This document shows, piece by piece, positions 1 to 9,063 of a stretch of DNA of 23,185 nt (position 1 is the stretch's first letter; each line of letters starts with the position of its first letter). The DNA is taken from NCBI GenBank assembly GCA_003427395.1, contig BFEA01000115.1:1073473-1096657 (forward strand), in the 5' to 3' direction. The notes beneath the pieces were generated by a model, which saw only the letters and a program-made list of their open reading frames with translations, did no database searches and had not been told where the DNA came from. Position numbers and translations under genes: made by a program. This DNA comes from Chara braunii. Its lineage: Eukaryota > Streptophyta > Charophyceae > Charales > Characeae.

Positions 1-31
1 GCACTAGGTGTATACCTGCCTGCTGTGATCA

Positions 32-216
32 CAATCAGCGATTCAATCACTCAATCAATCGATTCAATCAGTCAATCAATCAATCAGTCTGTCAACCGAT
101 CAGTGTTTCAATCATTCTTTCAATCAATCAATCGATTCGATGAATCAATCAATCAGTCTGTCAATCGATCAATGTTTCCAATCAATCAATAGATCGATCG
201 ATGAATCGAGAGAGGA
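32..216. repeat. Degenerate TCAA/AATC simple repeat with a longer period
   Basis: The stretch is made of TCAA/ATCG-type tetranucleotides. A higher-order unit of about 69 bp is also visible: the string AATCAGTCTGTCAA starts near 82 and again near 151, followed each time by a CGATCAnTGTTTC variant. It is a decayed microsatellite or minisatellite with no coding content. Confidence 0.85.
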
Positions 217-243
217 GGAGGTGCCTTTAAAAAAGTGAGCCAT

Positions 244-528
244 CTATGCGGCTGTGCTCCCACGAAGGGAAACTTTTGGTACCTCGGCATTGCCAAGACT
301 ATCGCACAGATTACAGCTAGCGGGGGGTGTCATACGTATTCCGTATTGACAGACAGCGCTTTGACACCAAAAGCTGCCGCCACCCCACCGGCATTCCAAT
401 GCGGTCTTCCCATCTTGTGTTGTGTCACAGCACCAATATGCTGGCCCGCAAGCCTCGCCCCAGTGGGCGCAAGCTTCAGATTCGACCCAGAAAGAAACAG
501 CAGAGAGGCACAAGAGCAAAAGCATCAT
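244..528 (-). CDS. Candidate secreted cysteine-rich (knottin-like) small protein
   Basis: A 94-residue reading frame opens at tandem ATGs (528 and 525). Residues 1-19 form a plausible signal peptide: a run of Leu, then small and hydrophobic residues, ending in Ser-Glu-Ala before the first mature Cys. The rest is Cys-rich with spacing C-x6-C-x5-CC-x11-C-x8-C-x4-C-x11-C-x2-C. The first six cysteines (20, 27, 33, 34, 46, 55) follow the C-C-CC-C-C order of inhibitor cystine knot peptides, a fold used by plant defence peptides, protease inhibitors and others. The stop is TAG at 244-246. No intron signals or close homologue can be shown here, and overlapping + strand frames exist, so a chance ORF is possible. 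If real, it would be a secreted disulfide-stabilised peptide of unknown target. Confidence 0.4.
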   Translation of the reverse strand: MMLLLLCLSAVSFWVESEACAHWGEACGPAYWCCDTTQDGKTALECRWGGGSFWCQSAVCQYGIRMTPPASCNLCDSLGNAEVPKVSLRGSTAA

Positions 529-1110
529 CGTGGCCACTCGTCACGAAGAAAAAGAAAGAGCTCCTGCAGCCTCCATGATGGTAGAACAATGGACGGATGA
601 TGATAAGTGGGTGCTGCTCTTTCACACTTGAGCTTCAGAAAAAGCCCTCATCAAGGACCCTGTCACCTGTATTCAAGGATGCTGCCATCAGTGCCATGTG
701 TCATCAAGCAAGCTGCCACTGTGCCACGTGCCACCGACTCACCAAGGAAGCTGCCCCGTTTGGAGACTTCTGCTTCTCATCATATTCCTCTCTCCCGGGC
801 ATGACTCTCCTTCCACTGCTAGAGCGACCCAAGATGTTTTCACTTAAGGCATTAGGACTTCCTGGATGTATGTGACTGCAATTAGAATTCCCCTTTCCTC
901 TCCCTATTCCATTTGACGGCACAATAGCCAAGTTTGATTGAGCCCTTTTTGACCAAGGGCCTTTTGATCACCACACTTCCCCCTCGTCCCTCACCGCACT
1001 TCGCCTCCTCCCTCCTCCCCATTTAAGCTTGGTCTTTGTTTCTGACTCCCTCTTTCCTTGCCTTCATCTCAACATCTTGCCGCTGGAATGTTTGGAGTTG
1101 CTTCAGTGTT
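529..1110. other. No recognisable gene
   Basis: Several short overlapping frames exist on both strands but none shows a domain, signal peptide or repeat. It could hold the promoter and 5' leader of the - strand cysteine-rich ORF. CAGTGTTCTCT (from 1104) resembles CAGTGCTCT of retroelement copy 1 (from 6830), so retroelement homology might extend a little to the left of the CT tract. Confidence 0.4.
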
Positions 1111-1116
1111 CTCTCT

Positions 1117-1180
<64 letters not shown>
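1111..1180. repeat. (CT)n microsatellite at the 5' junction of retroelement copy 1
   Basis: About 70 bp of nearly pure CT repeat runs directly into TAGCAAAG, the first clear base of homology with the 3' part of retroelement copy 1 (6839 onward). It is either the insertion target or an expansion of the element's own CTCT motif. Confidence 0.95.
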
Positions 1181-1182
<2 letters not shown>

Positions 1183-1792
1183 GCAAAGTTTCCTAGATTT
1201 ACCGGAGGTCCGTGGAGAGAACTTCTCTCCTCGGCGTACGGCCGCATACCCCGGTATGTTGAAATGTTTACGATAATTCTGGCTTTGCACTACGTCCGTC
1301 TTGCATACAGATATTCGTTTTGGTGGATAGTTTTTTCTTTTTGAAGTCCACCTCGCACATATGGCTGTACAATATCGGATTCTGCAGCCAGTTTTTCAGC
1401 ATCCGAACGAAGGAAAATGGCACGAGGACTACATCCTGTGCGTTCTGCACTGAGACAGACACGTCTCCGCATTCAGAATAGCTGCCATATGTTTTGTGTT
1501 TTATTTTTTGATTTTTTATCGTTTGGATTTCCTTTTACTCCCGTTTACTAAGAATTTTGGATTTCTCGCCCTATGATCGGAAGTCGTTTTGTTGTCTTGA
1601 CGTTTGAATTTTCCTATTCTTAGTCCGTTCTAGGATTTTCGGATTTTTTCGTTTTATGTCCGCATTGTCCGGTGGTTTTGAGACTGAGCCCGCTATCCGC
1701 GCTGCCGGAATATGACGAGCGACACTCTGTTGATATTCTGTTTTCTTGGACATTTGGGAAAACTCCTACTTTTGGTTTTTCCTCCAAATACT
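1181..1792 (+). mobile_element. 5'-truncated partial retroelement (upstream pseudo-LTR of copy 1)
   Basis: This segment matches 6839-7428 nearly base for base, apart from small indels (for example an extra GGCCGCATACC-like insertion near 1240). It encodes the last residues of ORF2, with an LAKF...RFTGGPWRELLSSAY motif, followed by the 3' UTR ending in CAAATACT. At 1793 it is joined head-to-tail to a full-length copy. Head-to-tail partial copies of this kind are the pseudo-LTRs of Penelope-like elements. The frame is disrupted after the SSAY motif compared with the downstream copy. Confidence 0.9.
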
Positions 1793-3142
1793 GGGATTCC
1801 GCCGGGAGAGGATTTAGCGTTATCACACGCGGTGATCAGGAACGTCCTTTTCATTTCTGGGCTAACGGGTGATTCGTTTTTTGTTTTTCTCTATTACTGA
1901 GTTCTAACAATTGTTTTTTGGTATGATCAGACGAGATTTTTCGGGAAGTAGGATAGTTCTGGCTATGTTAAGTATCGGGGCGGTGGTAGAGCGGGAGTTT
2001 TAGATGATTGGTGTTTTGTGGTAACAACAGAGGCGCGACAGCACTATATTTAGGATTAGATAGGTAGTACGACGTCATACTTAGTTTAAGGATCGGGCGG
2101 GTAGGCTTCATGACTGAGAGAAGGTGTGTAGCAACTGTGAGAGGTAGGACGGATGCTCTGAGAGAGGTGAAGACAAGTGGATAGTTGCCAGTATATAAGG
2201 ATAAGGTAGATCCGATCGTACCACACTTGGTGTTGGAAGGCTCAGTGGATGTAAGTTGGCAAACCCCCTGATAAATTCGCCTTTCACGCAGGCGACGAAA
2301 CGCGTCGGGGCGACGCGTGGTGAAGTGCATCATCAGAGATCTTTCGTTTGTATACTTTGTTCTGAGCTGGACAGTTTTTGGAGTACATATGAGTTGCGCG
2401 CTACTCAATGTCGTGTTCTCCTTCTCTCTCTCTCCTTTGCTTGACCTGCCTTCTTGGATCTCTTTTAGCATGGTAACCGTAGTGTTTGACATCGGTGCGC
2501 TGGCTACGTAAGGTGCACTTTGTGCACTGGTTTGTGTTCTTCCTCCCCTGTAGGGAGGTCATCACGTCTCCTACGGAAGGATTTCTGAGTTGCGGTGCCG
2601 ATCACCAAACATGTACAGTGAACCCGTATAGCTGATGTTTGAAGCTGTGCATGGTGGATGATAACATTGGGGAGCGTTTACATTAGGCAGGCAGCATTGT
2701 TTGGAGCAAGCGTGATCGTCTTCGCACCATCAGATTTGAGAGGATGGAAGATACCGTGTGTCGGATTTTTTAAGGCAGCTAGCGCGTTGATAACAACTCT
2801 ATTGTGCGGATGTGCGTTGTTTCAAGTTGTGTGCGGTCGGTTGGACGGACGGGTGTGACATTTCGGAGCTCGGATACTTGTATCTCTCAGTACTTAGCGA
2901 GTCGGGGATGTCGGGTAGTAATTTTAGGGATACCGAACAAGAAAGGCAGTGGTTGGATTTTCAGAAATTAATTCAGTATCAGTTGACACCGTTAGTGTGA
3001 GTAGCATTGAAATTTCCAGAATCAGCATCGAAGGAAGAGGTATACTCAGGTTTTGAAGATATTTTCGGGAGAGTGTATAGTATCGGGTGTATCATAAAAG
3101 ATAGAAGGAGGAAGAGAAGGAGAGAGGAATTGAGGAGGTCAG
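1793..3142 (+). other. 5' leader of retroelement copy 1
   Basis: No long sense ORF occurs here. It holds two adjacent hairpins at 2277-2318 with hammerhead-like core pieces. Near 2941-3130 there is a stop-broken short frame whose residues resemble a 90-aa ORF in the leader of copy 2. The end (3100-3142) is purine-rich (GGAGGAAGAG-like) just before the ORF1 ATG. A 174-codon antisense frame at 2492-1968 has no recognisable content. Confidence 0.6.
2277..2318 (+). other. Tandem hairpins in the leader, hammerhead-like but degenerate
   Basis: Hairpin one pairs TCGCCT (2277-2282) with AGGCGA (2290-2295). Hairpin two pairs ACGCGTCG (2300-2307) with CGACGCGT (2311-2318) around a GGG loop. CTGATAA (2268-2274) precedes the first and GAAA (2297-2300) lies between them, in type I hammerhead order. 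The catalytic G8 is A, the base at the cleavage position (2319) is G rather than A, C or T, there is extra sequence next to stem II, and stem I barely pairs. The secondary structure is solid; ribozyme identity is doubtful. Confidence 0.35.
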
Positions 3143-4069
3143 ATGGCTAGTCAGGCGCCCTTTGGAGTCGTACCTGCGCCAGTATATGGCGCAGTAATCC
3201 CACCTGGTAACCAACCAGTAGTGGTAACATGTTACTTATGCGGAAAAAGCGGCCACTACGTGAGGAATTGCTGGAGTGCAGCAAATGGAAGACCGCATGG
3301 TTTCCATCCCCCTCCCCTTCCTCCTCCTACTCCTCCCCTGGCAGTGCTGGCACCAACGTATACGCAGGGACAAAACGATGAGGAGACTAGCGAAATGAGA
3401 GAGTATTTTCGGAAGAAGATTCGAAAACAAAAGTTAGAGGACGAAAAACGGTAGGAGTTGGAGGATAGAAGGGGGAAAGAAGAAGAGGACAGGAAGGAAG
3501 CGGATAGGCTGAGAGAAGTTGATGCTCGGGAAGCTCGCTTAGAAGCCCGACTGATTAGGCTTCTCTCGCAGCACACGAAGACGGCGAACGGTCCTCCAGT
3601 GCAGGTCAAAAAGAAGTCGCCAACCACGAAGTTAAGGATGTTGAAAGAGATCACTAGCTACCATGAGGAATCGGATGACGAAAGTGAGGAAGTAAAGCAA
3701 GAAGCTGGAAAGTTGATTGAGGCGATCAAGAGGAGGAAAGGTAAGAAGAGGAAAGAGGAGCACGAGATGAGGATGTCGCGGGTACCGAGGAAAGGTACTC
3801 AGCCTTCTCCTATTATCGTTGAGGAACGTAACGAAAAGATACGTTCCCCACCAAGCTAGAGCCGTGGAGCGGGTGGGATTCTTGACTTTGCACTAGAGTT
3901 GCATCGCAAGTTCTCTGCAAAGAAAGTTCCGGAGCTGAGGGATCTTTGTAACTCTGAAGGCATCGAATAGACCAAACGCGAGACTGCGATCGGAGAACTG
4001 GTGAAGTGCAGGATGAGATTGGCTTATGACAGAGAGGCAACACATGTTTCGCCTCTGGCGGGAAGGTAA
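3143..4069 (+). pseudogene. Retroelement ORF1 (CCHC zinc knuckle, coiled coil, SAP-like), broken by three TAG stops
   Basis: One frame of 309 codons runs from ATG 3143 to TAA 4067-4069. It starts Met-Ala-Ser, as copy 2 starts Met-Ala-Asn. Residues 30-43 form a C-x2-C-x4-H-x4-C zinc knuckle (C30, C33, H38, C43), a retroviral-type nucleic-acid binding motif. A proline-rich stretch and then a highly charged Lys/Glu/Arg region (about 75-210) predict a coiled coil. The C-terminal part, with a VPELRDLCNSEGIE motif, resembles a SAP DNA-binding helix-turn-helix and aligns with copy 2. In-frame TAG stops at 3452, 3857 and 3968 interrupt it without any frameshift. It presumably packaged element RNA or contacted DNA. 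ORF2 begins 10 nt after the stop in another frame. Confidence 0.75.
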
Positions 4070-4079
4070 GTAGGATAGC

Positions 4080-6923
4080 ATGGTTTCTTCGCGAGAACTC
4101 AAGAGATTGATGAGAAGGAGGAAGGATACGTATAATGGGCGATCTCAACCTCTGGATCTGGATGGCGAAGATGTTATTCTTAGGATGTTCTTAATGACTG
4201 TTATAAATGGTAAATTCCAATGGGCGAGAAAATGGATTAGAATGGTAGAAGCCGACACAGGCAATCTGTCAGTTCGGGACACACTGTCAGGGGTTTACGT
4301 GTTGGTTAGTCCATGGTGTCGTCACTCCTACGTCGGATGTACGACTAGAAGGATATATATTAGATGGATGAACCATATCAAGCGTGCTCTGGAAGGCGAT
4401 CTTGGTAACGCGCCTTAGTTACACGCATGGTTAAGAGCCTTTGGCTGGGATAAGTATCTTGTGGTTCCGTTAGCAGGGAGCGTCACGGATCCGATGGGTT
4501 TGGAGAAGCTTTTGATCCATAAGTTTTGTCGTGCTCTGAACACCCAAGGAAGGAGAGAGGCGGGGAAGAAGAAAAGAAGGAGGGGAAAGAAGGAGAGAGG
4601 AAGGAGAGGGAGATTTGCGCGCCAGGAAAGGATGATTATTTTCTATGGGGGGATATCGATCACTGACATGATAAGGAATCTGATCCCCGGACAGCATCTG
4701 CAATCAAGTGGGGGGAAGGTGTGGGCGGATAAATGGAGGATAGTAAGATTCAAGGTGGGGGAGAGCGTCATTGTGGTAGAAGGTCAGAACAGGAAGATCA
4801 AGGATGTGAGGCGTGTGTTGGATGAGGGCGGGAGTTTTCGTATGACACGCATCCAGGTGCATTCATCAAGTATAGAGCATAGGCGGTATGTTCTGCGTGA
4901 TATGTTGCATTTTCCTTGGAGGATTAAGGAGATCTACCGGAAGAACTCAGCTGAGTTGTTGGCGTTATACAGGACCGCCGGTCTGTTTACTCATTTGAAG
5001 ACGAGGAACACGTTGAAGACTGCATTGGCGAAAGTCATCCGAGCTCGTTTCAAAATGGATGTGAGGAGGCGGCCTTATGTCAAAGTACCTTTCTCTTTAA
5101 ATGTCGATAATCGCGAGGTCCGGATTCTTACCTCGTTAGTAGTGCGAAGGACCATTACTGATCCACACCTTGCAGCCTTTGTGGCGCAAAGGGTACAGGT
5201 AGTATTCAAGAAGAATGTGTCCGTTGCTTCGCTACTACACAACCTTTGGGAGTGCGCTGGAACTAGCTCGTGTGACTGTACTTGCTCAGCATATGACCTA
5301 CCGCGATTTGGCGGCCACGTTAAAACGAGAATAGATGATATTCCGGGTTTTCCTTCTTTTTTGAAGAATTCCAAAAATGTAATGGTTGGTCACGAATTGT
5401 CTATCGATCATCTGCTGAAGTGTATCTTGACAACCCTGAAGACGTGGAGTGGTGGGCGAGATCTGCATATAGATCATTCGGATCTGCTCCGTTGTCTAAC
5501 TAGAAGGAGCTTTGAAGGTACTCAGGCCATGACGTGTCGAGAAACCTCTCGTTGGGTCGGCACTCTGGAGGGACTGGTGAGAGTTTGAATAGATCGCAAT
5601 TTGGGGGCGACTTTGGTAGTTTGCCCGGTGCTATATTTGCATTCGTGTAAGATGACATTCAATTGGAATCACAGTTTTGTACCAGTTGTGGAATCAGAAT
5701 CTCATATTTTGGCGTGTATGAGATCCGAGTACAGGCGGAAGGGCATTGAAGAAACCGCGATGTGGGGAACAGGTGGGAAGATTGGGCAAGCATATGTGTT
5801 ACCGAAAGACAAGGATTTGGAGAGATGGCGACCAATCTCTCCGGCAGTTCATGATCCTGCTAGATTAGCAGGCATTAGGGTGGGTCGTGCGATCAGGTAT
5901 ATGATGCTTGGATTGAGCGTGAATAGTCACTTCGATCTCAAGTCTATGGATCTCCTGCGCGAGAGATGTGAAAAGATGCAAGGCTATTTGAGGAAGAAGG
6001 AGGCGGATGCGCTAGCTAAGAGCTATGATATTAAAGACATGTTTGTTAAACTGTCGTATCAGGCGGTGCTGAATGCGGTCAGATGGTTAATTGAGTACCA
6101 TATGAACAGAGGGATGTTAGGGGTGCAAGTGAGCAGGCGAGGGAAGATTTGTGTCATGACTAGAGTTAGAAGAAAACAAGAGGGTTTCGTGCTCTTGACA
6201 TTCAATCTGATCGAAAGAGGGGTGGAGTTTGAACTTGAGAATACCTACGTGCGCAGTGCAGGAGAGATTTTGAGACAACAGTTTGGAATTTCGATGGGTC
6301 GCAGCTCCAGTCAGGCCTTAGCATGTTTGGTGTGTGCCAAGGCGGAGAGTGATTTCCTTGCGGGACTGAGGAATGACGCAGATCTTGTGAGAGGAATCAG
6401 GATGATTGACGATGTCACTATTTTTGTAGCATGCAACTTGCAGCAAGCGGTATCGTGTGCCAAAGCTATAAATGTTATGGCACAGTTTGAAGATTGCTAC
6501 GATCGCAATTGGAAACTGGTAAGCAAAAACAAGGGAAACAATTCCTTCGACTTCCTGGGAACACGCGTTATCGTTTCGCCTGGTCCACTGACGATCCACA
6601 TCTTTTCCCGCTCAAGGAACCAAATATCGCTTATGAAGGATGGAGTTATTCGGATCCAATATATGCAGGATTTTGCATCGTTCTCGAGGAAGACGGTAAA
6701 GAAAGCTACTCTCTTTGCAAGCTTTTTGAGGTCCTACAGATTGTCGACTTCGAAGGAAGCAGCTTTAGCTCCGATTACTGCTACCGTTTTTGAATCTCGC
6801 CTCCGGGGGTACCCCTCGGAGGTCTCTCTCAGTGCTCTAGCAAAGTTTGCTAGATTTACCGGAGGTCCATGGAGAGAACTTCTCTCCTCGGCGTACCTCG
6901 GTATGTTGAAATATTTACGATAA
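4080..6923 (+). pseudogene. Retroelement ORF2: GIY-YIG endonuclease plus Penelope-type reverse transcriptase, two in-frame stops
   Basis: The frame is 948 codons including the stop. GIY-YIG features are GVY (71-73), YVG (84-86), an Arg-Trp helix near 95, and the catalytic Glu near 142 in GLEKLLIHKF; this nickase would open the target. A linker carries CDC (398-400) and GGHVKTR. The RT follows: LPKDKDLERWRPIS (about 574-587), motif A YDIKDMF (Asp near 650), motif B QFGISMGRSSSQAL (about 734-747), and motif C RMIDDVT with the Asp pair near 777-778. After that comes DFLG, as in Penelope RTs. Motif C has Ile in place of the usual Tyr-Val before the Asp pair. TAG at 4416 (Lys in copy 2) and TGA at 5586 inactivate it; no frameshift is seen. 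It has exactly the same nucleotide length as copy 2 ORF2. Confidence 0.85.
6800..6822 (+). other. Conserved RNA hairpin near the ORF2 3' end (copy 1)
   Basis: CCTCCGGGGG and CCCTCGGAGG form a 10-bp stem with one G-U wobble and a TAC loop. Copy 2 has the equivalent 23-nt hairpin at the same coding position with a perfect stem and a CAC loop. TCTCTCTC follows at 6823-6830, and the homology shared with the upstream partial copy begins about 13-17 nt after the hairpin. Confidence 0.7.
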
Positions 6924-7428
6924 TCTGGCTTTGCATTAGGTCCGTCTTGCATACAGATATTCATTTTGGTGCATAGTTTTTTCTTTTTGAAGTCCACCTT
7001 GTGCATATGGCTGTACAATATTGGATTCTGCAGGCTGTTTTTCAGCATCCGAACGAAGGAAACTGGTACGAGGACTGCATCCCGTGCATTCTACACTGAG
7101 ACAGACAGGTCTCTGCATTCAAAATAACTGCCATATGTTTTGTGTTTTATTTTTTAATTTTTTATCGTTTGGATTTCCTTTTACTCCCGTTTCCAAGAAT
7201 TTCGGATTTCTCACCCTATGATCGGAAGTTGTTTTGTTGTCTTGACGTTTGAATTTTCCTATTCTCTATCCGTTCTAGGATTTCCAGATTTTTTCGTTTT
7301 ATGTCCGGTGGTTTTGAGACTAAGCCCGCTATCCGCGCTGCCGGAATATGAAGAGCGACACTCTGTTAATATTCCGTTTTCTTGGACTTTTGGGAAAACT
7401 CCTACTTTTGGTTTTTCCTCCAAATACT
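6835..7428 (+). repeat. 3' pseudo-LTR of copy 1 (ORF2 end plus 3' UTR)
   Basis: This is the downstream partner of 1181-1792. It contains the last ORF2 codons (stop TAA-type end at 6923) and the T-rich 3' UTR. Similarity stops sharply after CAAATACT. Beyond it, 7429 onward is unrelated to the sequence after 1792. Confidence 0.85.
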
Positions 7429-7680
7429 GCTATATGAACAGCGTTGGACTTTCTGGCTTTCAATGTGATTTTGCATTCTGGAAAATTTCTGTCGTTCCGC
7501 TATCCCTTGTTTTCCTTGCATTTTGAACATTCATGGGACCCGGTTCAAGTTTATGGGGAGAGTCATGAAGCATAAAAGATGGGTTTGTTCCCCCCTACGC
7601 TAAGATGGACGTAGAATAATTGGGTTCTTAGGAAGCAGGTGAGAATGGATAGATCGTAGATGTACAGCTAGAGATTCAAA
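7429..7680. other. Flank of retroelement copy 1, nothing recognised
   Basis: No gene, inverted repeat or microsatellite is visible. Unlike the other retroelement flanks, there is no simple repeat at this 3' junction. Confidence 0.4.
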
Positions 7681-7681
7681 G

Positions 7682-8098
7682 ACCTCCTTTGCTGGATTTT
7701 GTTAGACTTCCGTAAGTTAATCTGTGCACGACGACCTTTTTTTTTCTGGCTGCGGTTAGGATGGGCTTGGCCGAGAGTGGCTCACCCAGCTCAAACGACC
7801 GTGACATAAATTAATGGGAATCCTACGCTCGCTTTGTTAGATTCTTGACCATGGCAAAGATGTATTGGAATCCTTTGCCGAATTTTGTTAGATTTTCGCA
7901 AGTTGAACCATGCACGAACCATGCACGATGACCTTTTTTTTCTGGCATCGGTTGGGATGGGCTTGGCCAGGAATGCCTCACCCAACTCAAACAACCAATG
8001 CATGACCATGACATAAATGTAAGGGATGCGGGACCCGGTTTCCGTCATATAATGGAATGGATGGTTTTGCTTAGAAAAAGAAAAAAAGAAAAAAGAAT
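7682..8098 (+). repeat. Imperfect tandem pair of a LINE-like 3' tail, ending A-rich
   Basis: Two related units of about 190 bp lie in tandem: TTTTGTTAGA near 7697 and 7883, CGACGACC then a T tract, and ATGGGCTTGGCC at 7761 and 7957. The second unit ends in GGGACCCGGTTTCCG followed by an A/G-rich tail (8072-8098). The same block, with GGGCATGGCC and GGACCCGGTTTCCGG and then an A-rich tail, ends the LINE fragment at 12046-12185, so these are probably 3' ends of the same retrotransposon family. Confidence 0.55.
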
Positions 8099-8228
8099 AT
8101 GTCATTCAAACGTTTAGCACAAAATGTGAGGCTTTACTCTCGAGGAGGACATAATGTGCTACAATCAAAAGGTATCGATATGCAAGACTGCACGTCGCAA
8201 CGCCCTTTTGCCTCGTCCACTCCGTTCA

Positions 8229-8505
8229 AGCTTTGTGGGAGAGCTTTGGAAGTCGGTTTTTGAGACCCTAGTACTTTGCGGCAAAGCTTTGGAAAACACT
8301 GACAAATGACGTGGCAAGCGTTTTCCACTCCGTTCCTTGCGGTTCAGTCATCGTGTTGGGGGGGGGGGGGGGGGGGCGCACTCCCCTCGGTTTGTGCATA
8401 GCCAGGGATTGGACCGTTGGATAGGCACCGAGACAAGGGAATGTGAAGTTTCTGTACAGGGAAAGTTTTCCCTTATATGGGGTAACCAGCAACAATAGAC
8501 CTGCC
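8229..8505 (+). repeat. Dispersed repeat, copy A (inverted copy at 19871-20166)
   Basis: Read as reverse complement, 19871-20166 matches this block along most of its length, for example GACAAATGACGTGGCA, AGGGAAAGTTTTCCCT and GGGGTAACCAGCAAC. The match includes a G-rich midpoint, which here is a 19-base G run (8358-8376). It is non-coding; the family is unknown. Confidence 0.75.
8358..8376. repeat. Poly-G run
   Basis: Nineteen consecutive G lie inside dispersed repeat copy A. The copy at 19871-20166 has only short G/C runs here, so this is an expansion or an assembly uncertainty. Confidence 0.9.
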
Positions 8506-9014
8506 AAAAAGTCGTGCTGCAGTGGGGTTCGCTTTTCTGTCACCCATCGCCGGAGACTACGATTTCGGCTTGGCGGAAGCTTTCCAAGTCCACCAGGCAG
8601 TGGAATCCAACTCTTTTTTTTTTTTTCTTCTTCTCTTTTTTTTTTTAGGAAAGTGGGGTGCAACTCTTTGTTGGCTCCTGACAACTTTGGGCGGGGACCA
8701 ATCCACTGGCATCTGTATCAGAAGATCACAACGTGTCACTGGCACCCTGGCTTGGCAACAATTTATAGGTAGATGCCAAATCAATCAGTATAATTCTTCA
8801 AGATTGATTTGATTGTTCTGAATAGTTTTCAAAAGACCGTCCTCTAGAAGGGTGTTCTTGAACCACAAGGGCCTTTAGGCAGATGATTTTTGCATGTAGA
8901 TGTGGATAAGTGGCAGTTAAACGAAAAAGGGCAGAGCTCTCTATATTCTGACAGGTTTAGGTTTAGGGGTAGCAGGTGGGTGGCATTTTATGGCCTAAAA
9001 TTATTCTCATTGTC
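8506..9014. other. No gene recognised; pyrimidine tract and possible retroposon body
   Basis: A T-rich tract with CTTCTTCTC interruptions occupies 8613-8646. The sequence from about 8880 to 9014 leads without a break into a 29-base A run, as a retroposed sequence with a poly-A tail would. Confidence 0.4.

Positions 9015-9043
<29 letters not shown>
9015..9043 (+). repeat. Poly-A tract (possible retroposon tail)
   Basis: Twenty-nine A follow a unique-looking sequence and precede the left flank of the MITE. Confidence 0.8.
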
Positions 9044-9045
<2 letters not shown>

Positions 9046-9063
9046 CTAGCAACAGGACGAGAC

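Larger units (their letters stand above)
1793..7428 (+). mobile_element. Penelope-like retroelement copy 1 (N-terminal GIY-YIG type), full length but inactive
   Basis: The element spans about 5.64 kb: a 1.35-kb leader, ORF1 (3143-4069; zinc knuckle, coiled coil, SAP-like), ORF2 (4080-6923; GIY-YIG endonuclease then reverse transcriptase) and a 505-bp 3' UTR. The 5' end is set by the junction with the upstream partial copy and starts GGGA, as copy 2 does. The 3' end is set by where the two repeats diverge (after CAAATACT at 1792 and 7428). The endonuclease lying before the RT is the permuted order described for the Chlamys and Naiad clades, unlike classical Penelope elements. Three in-frame stops in ORF1 and two in ORF2 show it cannot make full proteins. 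Confidence 0.85.

Noticed and set aside
1968-2492. 174-codon antisense ORF in the leader of retroelement copy 1
   Set aside because: No domain, signal or repeat structure; it lies opposite a non-coding leader and is not matched in copy 2.
8951-8966. TTTAGG-type telomeric repeat
   Set aside because: Only about two imperfect units; not a telomeric array.
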